DNA of 64,000 bases from Runella sp. SP2. GTDB lineage: Bacteria > Bacteroidota > Bacteroidia > Cytophagales > Spirosomataceae. The stretch's first letter is position 1; every line of letters starts with the position of its first letter. This document shows positions 17,331 to 25,400 of the stretch, one piece after another. A program made the translations under genes and the position numbers. The notes under the pieces were generated by a model. The model worked only from the letters and a program-made list of their open reading frames with translations, did not search any database and was not told the DNA's origin. Location of the stretch: assembly GCF_003711225.1 (NCBI RefSeq), contig NZ_CP031030.1:2976001-3040000 (forward strand). Reading direction: 5' to 3'.

Positions 17331-17998
17331 CACTTTCCTCTGGTTTCCCAAAGTAGTAGGACTATCTCACCACCCTTCCCAAATTAATTTAGGAGTCGGG
17401 TGAGGGGCGTTAGTAGAAGCTTATTGGTTGGTTTCCTCACTTCTTAGTCTCTGCACCTTCCAAGTTACTCTTAAACCATTTACTTGGCTTGGCTCAGGAT
17501 TACCATCGGCGCTACCCGTTAAGGCTTCCCTGAATTAACCCCTATTCCATCTAACAATCTCTTGTTAGCGGCACCGTCTAAAATTTTTTGAATATTTTTA
17601 ACACTAAGCTCTGGATTATGCTCTTCTGCATGGCAGTTGGAACACAGCAACAAACATTTTTTTGCTTCTTCTACAATATTCTCCCATTTTTTATTAGAAA
17701 GAATTCTAGCATCTAGTTTGAAGTGCTTCGTTGTAGAATCCAGATGATGAAAATGTAATGCCGCCAGATTTGCGTTATAACCACATTTGCTACATTTTCC
17801 TCCAAACATTTGTACTAATTTCATTTTTCGTGAAATTGATCTAACTGTTTGTGAGTGATATGTATTTGTTTGCTTTTTTACCTTGTAATAGTGGTCTTTT
17901 TGCTTGCATGTATTACTACAGTACTTTTGCTTTTGACCATAAATTTCAGTTTGGCAAACAACACAAACGCGATTCATTAATTCAAAGAACTTTAATTG
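17331..17998 (-). ncRNA. Group I self-splicing intron in the tRNA anticodon loop (668 nt)
   Basis: Defined by tRNA continuity: the 5' exon ends in T and the intron ends in G, both expected for group I. Core pairings are visible (minus strand): P2 CTAACAA/TTGTTAG with GAGA loop (17568-17551), P3 AGGGG (17543-17539)/CCCCT (17407-17403), P4 TCAGG (17533-17529)/CCTGA (17498-17494), P6 CCAAGT/ACTTGG (17487-17460), P7 GACTA (17449-17445)/TAGTC (17364-17360), P7.1 AGAAG/CTTCT, P8 CACCC/GGGTG, and P9 CTTTGG-GAAA-CCAGAG (17353-17338). The conserved strings CCTGAGCCAAGCC, GTGCAGAGACTA and ATAGTCC are typical. A P1 partner GTG at 17574-17572 could pair with the exon's CAT. Confidence 0.93.
17519..17977 (-). 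CDS. Intron-encoded zinc-finger HNH homing endonuclease
   Basis: A 152-residue protein encoded inside the group I intron. Cys5, Cys8, Cys20 and Cys24 form an N-terminal zinc finger. An HNH nuclease domain follows with Cys62/Cys65, ALHFHHLD (His77/His78), LLCSNCHAEEH (Cys112, Asn114, Cys115, His120). It presumably cuts intron-less tRNA alleles to spread the intron. It starts 21 nt into the intron, and its last ~17 codons and TAA stop are read from P2, P3 and the 5' strand of P4, so protein and ribozyme share sequence. The gene is clearly AT-richer than its surroundings. Maturase activity is possible but not shown. Confidence 0.88.
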   Translation of the reverse strand: MNRVCVVCQTEIYGQKQKYCSNTCKQKDHYYKVKKQTNTYHSQTVRSISRKMKLVQMFGGKCSKCGYNANLAALHFHHLDSTTKHFKLDARILSNKKWENIVEEAKKCLLLCSNCHAEEHNPELSVKNIQKILDGAANKRLLDGIGVNSGKP

Positions 17999-18065
17999 AT
18001 GAGTCAGATGCTCTAACCGACTGAGCTATGGGCCCGAAAAATACCTATTCGATATTTTGTGGGTG

Positions 18066-18097
18066 CAAAAGTAGAAAATGAACTTTACATTCGCAAG
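18066..18097 (-). promoter_or_regulatory. Promoter of the split tRNA gene
   Basis: On the minus strand TACTTTTG (18073-18066) matches TAnnTTTG and CTTG (18097-18094, one mismatch to TTTG) lies 20 bases upstream. It is 31 bases ahead of the tRNA 5' end, a reasonable leader for RNase P processing. Confidence 0.6.
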
Positions 18098-18123
18098 CAA
18101 CTGACCTTTTTCCTACCTGTGTT

Positions 18124-20349
18124 TTAGCGTACGGCTTCTTTCAACGTTATTTCATGTTTGCCTGAGCCTAGTTGTAAGGTTTTAAACACCGAGGCTACCT
18201 GCTTCCCATTCACCATTACTTTGTCCTCCGCATTGGTTTTTATCTCTACTTCGGCGGCCATGTTGGCGGGGACGTCAAAAGTAAAGTGCTTCATACCGTC
18301 GCTCGTTCGCTGGTAACTTGCACTTACGTTGCCCATCATAAAAGGCACTTTGATTTCGCTCGACGCTAATTTCCCTAATTGTGGTTTGATGGACACCACG
18401 CTCCCCCCCGCCGTTTTAGGCTGAATCCCCCACAACTGACGCGGAATGATGTTGGCAGGCACTGCACCCCAGGCGTGATTCCAGTCAGAATTGGGTTTGT
18501 ATTTCATGTCCCACGCTTCGAGGGTAATCGTTGCCCCAATCCGAATCATGTTGTACCAACTTCGGTCGCTTTGGTCGGTCAACAATTGCAGCGCGTAGTC
18601 TTGAGCACCCGCTTCGTACAGCGCTTCCATCAGGTACTGCGCCCCATAGACACTGCAAGCCATCCCGCGCGATTGAATAAACTGAGCCACCGATTTTTTG
18701 TACGCATCAGGAACAACCCCAAACGCCAAGGCCGTCATATTGGCATGAACCGAGGCGTGGTCGGTGCCTTCACCGTCCACGTAATGGCCTTTGGTTTTAT
18801 CAAACAACTTCTCGTTGAGCGCCGTTTTTACTTTCGCTGCCCGTAGTTCAAAATCAAGTTGGTCGCTTGTTTTTCTTAAAATTTTGGCAAATTCGGCCAT
18901 AATCACCATGTTTTTGTAGTAAAAACTATTGATCATGGTATTAATCGGGCGAAACACAAAGCCGTCGCGTTCCCCTTCGGCCGTCGCCAATTTCCAGCCC
19001 GTATCTTTTTGCGCGGGGGGCCAGTCGGTGATGTCGCTCAATTTTTCTTTGGGGTCGGTAAAGCCCAGTTTTTTCATAAACTCAGGGGTATTTTTGGGCG
19101 ACTGCGAACAGATAAGCCCATCCTCACGGTCGAGTTCCATGAGTGTTTTGTACTTCAACGGTTCGTAGTATTTTTCAATCAATTCCGTGTTCCCCGTGTA
19201 CATATAATCGGCATAAAACATCATGGCTACGTGCAGTTGCCATTCCGTAGGCCAAGTAGGATGTTGCATAAAATACTCAATCGTACGGCGCGCAATGGCG
19301 TATTCGCGGTCGGTGTTGTAGTGACTCAATTGGTTCAAGTACGCATCCGCTTCGTACGGAATCCGTTCGCGATCCCCGTCCACGTACAAGCCCGCAAACG
19401 TGGTGGCTTTGATGGAATACTTACACATTTCCCAAATGGCATTCAACACCGAATCCGAACTGTTGAAGTAGCTTTGGTTATTCTCCCAATAATTGTAATA
19501 GACCACTTGCGTCAGGTCTTTGGCTTCCAGCGGACTGCTGGCTTTTTCGATTTCGCAGTAACGAAAGGGCAACAAGACAGGAAAAGAATCGGGTAAAACC
19601 ACCGCCTTTGGCCCCGTGTTTCGTTGGTCAGGTTTTAATCGAAGGGTATATTTTGTTTGGTTTGGCGACACGCCCAATCGCACCTCTTGGTAGCGAATTG
19701 TCCCTGTGGGTTTGCGATTGACTTGTCCGTTTTCCAATTGTTCGCCCAAGTGAAAAACCAACGTATCGGGTTTATTTGTGACGTAGTTGATTTCCAAATT
19801 GGCAAAAGCATCTTTACCAAAATCGACAAAATACGAGTTGTTGACTTTTTTGGTAAAAACGCGCGGCTTTATGCGGTCAATTTGAAAAATATTTCCCGTC
19901 GTTAGTTCACCGTCACTTTTTCCCATCGTAAACGCCTGTGCTTTTGAATACTGACTCGGGCGCCCCGCCGCATCCCAAATCCTTACTTTCCAATGGTAGG
20001 TTTTTCCCGTTTGTAAGGTTGTCCCTTGGTAGGTTACGTTGGTTGAGCTATTTTTAGGTACAAATCCGCTGTCCCAGGCATCCCCTTCGTTTTTGTCAAT
20101 AAGTGCTTTAGAAGAAGCTACAAGTACTTGAAAACCTGTTTGTGTAACGGCTGAAGTGGGTACTTGCCAGCCAAATTCAGGTTGTGCATCTTTGATACCT
20201 ACTTGGGCAGGCTCACGGATATATTCTACGGTCAAGCCCGTTGGCAACGCACTTACTTGCTGAACACGCGACTTGTTGGCAGGGTTGTTTTGGGCAAAAA
20301 CGGCCGTTGTTCCCAGCAGTAAATACAATAAAAGGGGTAGTTTTTTCAT
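18124..20349 (-). CDS. Secreted GH78-type alpha-L-rhamnosidase-like protein
   Basis: A 741-residue exported glycoside hydrolase. A signal peptide (MKKLPLLLYLLLGTTAVFAQ) fixes the start at 20349, although the frame extends upstream to 20424. Residues ~45-150 are the Ig-like rhamnosidase N-terminal domain (PEFGWQVP... TYHWKVRIWDAAGRPS). The (alpha/alpha)6 catalytic domain contains GLYVDGDRERIPYEADAY near residue 320, equivalent to the acidic general-acid region of GH78. A C-terminal beta-domain follows. It probably cleaves terminal rhamnose from plant or algal polysaccharides. Monocistronic. Confidence 0.85.
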   Translation of the reverse strand: MKKLPLLLYLLLGTTAVFAQNNPANKSRVQQVSALPTGLTVEYIREPAQVGIKDAQPEFGWQVPTSAVTQTGFQVLVASSKALIDKNEGDAWDSGFVPKNSSTNVTYQGTTLQTGKTYHWKVRIWDAAGRPSQYSKAQAFTMGKSDGELTTGNIFQIDRIKPRVFTKKVNNSYFVDFGKDAFANLEINYVTNKPDTLVFHLGEQLENGQVNRKPTGTIRYQEVRLGVSPNQTKYTLRLKPDQRNTGPKAVVLPDSFPVLLPFRYCEIEKASSPLEAKDLTQVVYYNYWENNQSYFNSSDSVLNAIWEMCKYSIKATTFAGLYVDGDRERIPYEADAYLNQLSHYNTDREYAIARRTIEYFMQHPTWPTEWQLHVAMMFYADYMYTGNTELIEKYYEPLKYKTLMELDREDGLICSQSPKNTPEFMKKLGFTDPKEKLSDITDWPPAQKDTGWKLATAEGERDGFVFRPINTMINSFYYKNMVIMAEFAKILRKTSDQLDFELRAAKVKTALNEKLFDKTKGHYVDGEGTDHASVHANMTALAFGVVPDAYKKSVAQFIQSRGMACSVYGAQYLMEALYEAGAQDYALQLLTDQSDRSWYNMIRIGATITLEAWDMKYKPNSDWNHAWGAVPANIIPRQLWGIQPKTAGGSVVSIKPQLGKLASSEIKVPFMMGNVSASYQRTSDGMKHFTFDVPANMAAEVEIKTNAEDKVMVNGKQVASVFKTLQLGSGKHEITLKEAVR

Positions 20350-20454
20350 AAAATCACGCATAAATGAGCAAATTATTGCCAACATAAAAAGGCAAAAAGT
20401 GGGTTTTATACCCGTGTACACCATGTCCGTGCGACGCGGTTTCTCGTGTGAAGA

Positions 20455-20575
20455 GGTTTCTCAAAACCGCCCTACTCGTGCGAGGTGGTTTCTCAAAACC
20501 ACCCTACCCGTGCAAGTGGTTTCTCAAAACCACCACACATATTTCGACGAATTCAGCAGGTTTTGAGAAACCTGC
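20455..20575. repeat. Cluster of four palindromes with CTCA/TGAG tetraloops
   Basis: Four perfect stem-loops in 121 bp: GGTTT-CTCA-AAACC (20455-20468), GGTGGTTT-CTCA-AAACCACC (20484-20503), GTGGTTT-CTCA-AAACCAC (20516-20533) and GCAGGTTT-TGAG-AAACCTGC (20556-20575), followed by a half copy at 20584-20596. Stems vary by matched changes on both arms while the loop stays the same. They fill most of the 305-bp gap between the rhamnosidase and phosphorylase genes, which holds no gene. The same loop recurs in the larger elements at 52-59 kb. Confidence 0.85.
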
Positions 20576-20654
20576 TACACAAAAGAGAAACCTGCCACAC
20601 ATTTAGGTATTTTTTCTTAGCTTAGCAGCCTTAAACCTATGATGATTTACTTTT

Positions 20655-22301
20655 ATGGCAAAAAAACTTCCTGCGGTGTACGCACATCCGTACGCTTTCG
20701 ACGCTCGTTTTAAAAAATCTGCGGTCTATTTTTCAATGGAATTTGCCATTGACCAAGCCCTAAAAACGTATTCGGGTGGCTTGGGCTTTTTGGCGGGTTC
20801 TCACATGAAAAGTGCCCACGATTTAAAACAAAATCTTATTGGAGTCGGAATGTTGTGGAAATTTGGGTATTACGACCAAATGCGCAATTCTGACAATAGC
20901 ATGATGCCTCAGTTTCGGGAAAAAATGTACAGTTTTCTGAAAGATACAGGCATCCGCTTCCAAATTACGATTGCCAATAAGCCCGTGTGGGTAGCGGCCT
21001 ACTTTCTCGACCCAACAACTTTTGGGACGGTTCCGATGTTTTTCTTGACTACCGATACCGACGGCAACGACACTTGGGCGCGTCAAATTTCGTATCGGTT
21101 GTACGACTCCGACCCAGCCATCAAAGTAATGCAGTGCATGGTATTGGGAATTGGAGGGGCAAAGTTCTTGGATGAACTTGGCTACGACCCCGACATTTAC
21201 CACCTGAACGAAGCCCACGCGGTATCGTCGGTTTTTTATATGTACCAAAAGTTGCGCAAAAAAGAAGCCGTTCAAAAGAAGTTTGTGTTCACTACGCACA
21301 CGCCCGAGGAAGCAGGTAATGAAAAACATGACATTCACTTTTTGAACGACCTTAGCTTTTTTGCAGGTCTTAAATTGGACGAAGTTCGCAAGATTACGGG
21401 TATTACCGACAATGTATTTAATCACTCTTTGGCCGCACTTCGGCTGAGCCACCAAGCCAATGCCGTATCAAAACTTCACGGGAAAGTGTCGCGGCAGATG
21501 TGGGGATGGGCCAAAGATATTTGTGACATTACCCACGTAACCAACTCCCAACACAAAGCCTCTTGGGCGGATGCTGACTTGGAAAAAGCCCGTGAAAAAG
21601 GTGATTTAAAAGCCCTCGAAAAGCGTAAAAAAGCGCTAAAAGCTCAACTCTTTAAAACTGTCGCCGACCAAGCGGGGAAACTTTTTGACCCGAATGTGCT
21701 TACTATCGTTTGGGCGAGACGCTTTGCAGGGTATAAACGTCCCGATTTACTCACCCGCGACCAAGAACGCTTTGACCGAATTATGCGTAATAAAGACCTC
21801 CCGATTCAGTTTATCTGGGCAGGGAAGCCTTACCCTAAAGACGAAGGCGCTATTCAGACGTTTAACCATTTGTATTACCTCAGTCACCTCTACCCCAACA
21901 TGGCGGTGCTGACGGGCTACGAATTGGCCTTGTCGAAGCAACTCAAGGAAGGCTCAGACGTGTGGCTCAATACGCCCGTGGTGACGCGCGAAGCTTCGGG
22001 TACGAGCGGAATGACAGCAGCGATGAACGCCAGTCTCAACTTTTCAACCTACGACGGCTGGGTGTGTGAATTTTCTCGCCACGGCGAAAATTCATTTATC
22101 GTTCCCGTGGCATCTGACCATAACCGCGATGGAGAAGATATTTCTAACATGCTTGATATGCTCGAAAACGAGATTTTGCCGCTTTATTACCAACGCCCCA
22201 AAGATTGGTACAAAACCGTCCTGACAAGCATGAATGAAGTAGGCGACTTCTTTAACTCTGACCGCATGGCAGCGGAGTATTACGAGAAGGTTTATAAATA
22301 A
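20655..22301 (+). CDS. Alpha-glucan family phosphorylase (GT35), PLP lysine replaced
   Basis: A 548-residue short-form GT35 phosphorylase: PAVYAHPYAFDARFKKSAVYFSMEFAIDQ at the N-terminus (read directly), LNEAHAVSS, WARRFAGYKRPDLL, and EASGTSGMTAAMNASLNF near the C-terminus. Phosphorylases split alpha-1,4-glucans with phosphate using pyridoxal phosphate bound to a lysine in SGMK(A/F). Here that position is Thr454 (codon ACA at 22014-22016). The protein may therefore be inactive as a phosphorylase, or belong to a subfamily with another mechanism or role. The rest of the domain is intact. Monocistronic, with a hairpin terminator. Confidence 0.87.
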   Translation: MAKKLPAVYAHPYAFDARFKKSAVYFSMEFAIDQALKTYSGGLGFLAGSHMKSAHDLKQNLIGVGMLWKFGYYDQMRNSDNSMMPQFREKMYSFLKDTGIRFQITIANKPVWVAAYFLDPTTFGTVPMFFLTTDTDGNDTWARQISYRLYDSDPAIKVMQCMVLGIGGAKFLDELGYDPDIYHLNEAHAVSSVFYMYQKLRKKEAVQKKFVFTTHTPEEAGNEKHDIHFLNDLSFFAGLKLDEVRKITGITDNVFNHSLAALRLSHQANAVSKLHGKVSRQMWGWAKDICDITHVTNSQHKASWADADLEKAREKGDLKALEKRKKALKAQLFKTVADQAGKLFDPNVLTIVWARRFAGYKRPDLLTRDQERFDRIMRNKDLPIQFIWAGKPYPKDEGAIQTFNHLYYLSHLYPNMAVLTGYELALSKQLKEGSDVWLNTPVVTREASGTSGMTAAMNASLNFSTYDGWVCEFSRHGENSFIVPVASDHNRDGEDISNMLDMLENEILPLYYQRPKDWYKTVLTSMNEVGDFFNSDRMAAEYYEKVYK

Positions 22302-22351
22302 TTGGGAATTACGAGTTTAGAATTACGAATTTTCTGGCTCTCTAAACAACA

Positions 22352-22381
22352 AACGGGCTGTTTCTTGCGAAACAGCCCGTT
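22352..22381. terminator. Hairpin terminator shared by convergent phosphorylase and GH16 genes
   Basis: AACGGGCTGTTT / AAACAGCCCGTT with loop CTTGCG, a perfect 12-bp stem midway between the two convergent stop codons (22301 and 22402). It can serve both strands. Confidence 0.8.
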
Positions 22382-22401
22382 GTCATTGGTGCAAACTGCT
22401 A

Positions 22402-25400
22402 TTAATCTACTTTTACTACTTTCAGGGTTGCTTGTTTCGCTGGGGTTGTGACTTGCAAGAAGTACATTCCGCTGGCAAGATTTCCAACTTCAAACTCTTC
22501 GTGGTGGGTGTTGGTTTCGGGCGTAAATTGTCGGTGCAAAATTTTCCGACCCGATGCGTCCGTTAAGAAAGTTTGTACTATTTGCCCCTTGCTATCTTGT
22601 ACTTTCAAGCGGAGGAGATTGGTGACGGGGTTGGGGAGAATTGTGGCGAAAGACCCGTTATCGGTTATCTGTTTTCCGTCATCCGACCCTTGCCCTTTGC
22701 CATTTGCCTCTTGCCCTTCGCCCATTGCCATTTCCCGCGCTGCGCCTACTCCAACTCCGTCTTTTGACTGGATACGGAACCAATATTCTTGGTACACCAA
22801 CACGTTTCCTTGAGGTTTACGGGTGGCAGGATAGACACTTCCCCAGCCTTTTTGATCCCAATAGCGAACGCTCAGTTTGTACAATCCTTTGGGTAAGCCC
22901 GCGTCATAAACATTCGTTCCCGCACCATTGTCTTCGTAAAAACCATACGCAGGGTGGTTTTGTGCGTACAATTCCGTAAAACCATCGCGGTTGCCGTACA
23001 TAAAGTAAGGGGCATTGTTTTCGTGGGTATTGTACGAACGTACCACGCCCGTCTCTGGGGTAGCTCTCATATCAAATGTCAATGAACCATTTGTACCGAG
23101 GGCACAAGCATCGGCATGAATAGTCCAGTACCGTGGTGCCATTTTGTTCACATTTTCTGCAAAATACAAGGTTGGGTTTTGCTGGGTACTTTCCTCCAAA
23201 GATGGCCCGCCATCTGACGTAATAAATTGGCTTTCCCACTCACTACGGCTATTTGAAGTTTTAACTGCCGATTTACTTTGACCAATGTTGATAAAAGTCA
23301 AGTCAAACGCTTTCCATCTCACCGTTTTAGCAGCACTTTCGCCACTTTCGCAGCCTCCTGCAAATACGCATTTTGCTTTAAAGGTCTGTTGGGTTACGTT
23401 ATTGAAAGCTACTTGGAAACTGTTTTCATTAACACCCGTATTCCAAAAGGCTTTACTACCCGCAGGGCAGTTGGCCGAAACAGTCACGGTTGTTCCTGTA
23501 CAAACAGTTGCTTGTGAAACCTTAATTGTTGGCGTCGCAACTTGTGATACAACGGTAAAGGTAATCACCTCACTCTTATCGCTTAACTTATCGTCGGCCG
23601 ACTTACAACGAGCGTAGTAAGAAGTAGTCGCTGTAGGCGTTTTGGCGGGCAAATTAGGCAATGCCTCGTTGGTAGTGGCATTGTACCACACCACTGCAGA
23701 ACTTCCACAATTGGCAGTACCTGAAAAATCAACAGGAGTACCGCAATTGCCCATCGGCGAAAGGCTTACTATTGGGGCTGGTGCCGTATTACGGTAAAAA
23801 TAAACGTTGTCAATCCATACGGTTTTACCTCCACCTTCACCCACAAATATTACCTGAGCAACGTGGGCTTTTGAAGTCATACCAGCGAAGTTGCTCAAAG
23901 GCACGTCAATGGAGAACCATGAGTTTAAAGTCGGATTAAAGGATAGCTCGTGCTCGGTATCATCCCCGCCACCATATATTCCATTGGTGCCAAAATCCAC
24001 CAGTTTTACCTTAAATGTGCTCGCATTGGCCGTCCATACATCCACATGGAAACGCTCCATCGTTGTGGCATTCACCACGGGGCCTGGGCTATGAAACTCT
24101 ACCCCTGCAAAAGTCAGGTTGCTGTATTTCTTGGTCGCATCTCCCGCAATCATCACATCTGCCACATCTGCCATATCCCACGGAGCTGACCACGTATCCA
24201 CGGCGACATTGGTGTAAGCGTTGCTGAACAGCGAAATCACGTTCGACGACGGTTGGGTTGGCGTCGGAGCAGCCACCATTGGTTCTACTGGAGGTAATTT
24301 GTAAAAATAGACGTTGTCAATCCATGCCGTTTTACCATCCGCAACAAAAAGTAATTGGGCTACGTGCGAACGAGAAGTCATACCCGTGAAACTACTCAAT
24401 GGTACATCAATCGAATACCAAGCGCCAAGTGTGGGCGTAAACGCCAATTCATGCTCGGTATCATCGCCGCCACCATACATACCATTGGCACCAAAATCCA
24501 CCAGTTTCACCTTGAATGTTCTTGCTGTAGCCGTCCACACATCGGCATGAAAACGCTCCATCGTAGTAGCATTCACCACGGGGCCTGGGGTATGAAACTC
24601 CACCCCTGCAAAGGTCAAGTTGCTGTATTTCTTGGTCGCATCGCCCGCGACCATCACATCCGACACATCTGCCATGTCCCACGAAGCCGACCAAGTATCC
24701 ACGGCAACGTTGGTATAAGCATTACTAAATAACGAAATTACGTTCGATGATGGCTGTGTAGGCGCAGGGGCGGCTTCTGTAGGCTCGCTTGCAATGGGCG
24801 TAGTTTTGTAAAAATAGATGTTGTCCACCCATACGGTTTTACTACCACCCTCACCCACTAAAATCAATTGAGCTACGTGGGCTTTTGAAGTCATGCTCGT
24901 GAAGTTGCTTAAAGGTACGTCAATTGAAAACCACGAGTTTAAGGTCGGATTAAATGATAACTCGTGTTCGGTATCATCCCCACCCCCATACACACCATTG
25001 GCACCAAAATCCACCAATTTCAGCTTGACTGTACTTGCATTGGCCGTCCACACATCTGCGTGAAAACGCTCCATCGTGGTGGCATTCACTACGGGACCTG
25101 GGGTATGGAATTCCACGCCAGCAAAGGTCAAGTTGCTGTATTTTTTCGTCGCATTTCCTACCACCATTACATCCTCTACATCTGCCATATCCCACGGAGC
25201 CGACCATGTATCTACGGCGACATTGGTGTAAGCGTTACTGAACAACGAAATCACGTTCGACGACGGTTGCGTCGGTGTTGGAGCGGCGACCATTGGTTCA
25301 CTTGGTGCTTCACTTGTTCGGTAAAAATAAATATTATCTAGCCAAACCGTTTTACCTCCGCCGCCCACCAAAATTAATTGGGCAAGATGTGAACGTGAGG

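Larger units (their letters stand above)
17294..18035 (-). tRNA. Split tRNA-CAT (elongator Met or Ile2), interrupted by a group I intron
   Basis: The 5' exon is 18035-17999 and the 3' exon 17330-17294. Joined they give a 74-nt cloverleaf: acceptor GGGCCCA/TGGGCCC, D stem GCTC/GAGC, anticodon stem TCTGA/TCAGG (one G-T pair), anticodon loop CTCATAA, T stem GCAGG/CCTGC with TTCGAGC loop, discriminator A. CCA is not encoded. The paired first base and the absence of three G-C pairs in the anticodon stem exclude initiator tRNA. Elongator Met or the CAT-decoding Ile2 (lysidine-modified) are both possible. The intron sits immediately 3' of the anticodon (positions 36/37). Confidence 0.93.

Noticed and set aside
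17331-17998. Intron considered as group II
   Set aside because: There is no reverse transcriptase, no GUGYG 5' end and no domain V hairpin, whereas the group I P4/P6/P7/P9 core strings are clear.
17294-18035. Split tRNA considered as an assembly artefact or pseudogene
   Set aside because: Both halves are intact and rejoin with full pairing, and the intervening sequence is a structured intron with a sensible ORF.
20455-20596. Short repeats at 20.5 kb considered as CRISPR or a riboswitch
   Set aside because: Unit spacing and stem lengths vary, there are no unique spacers, and each unit is a simple palindrome with a CTCA/TGAG loop.
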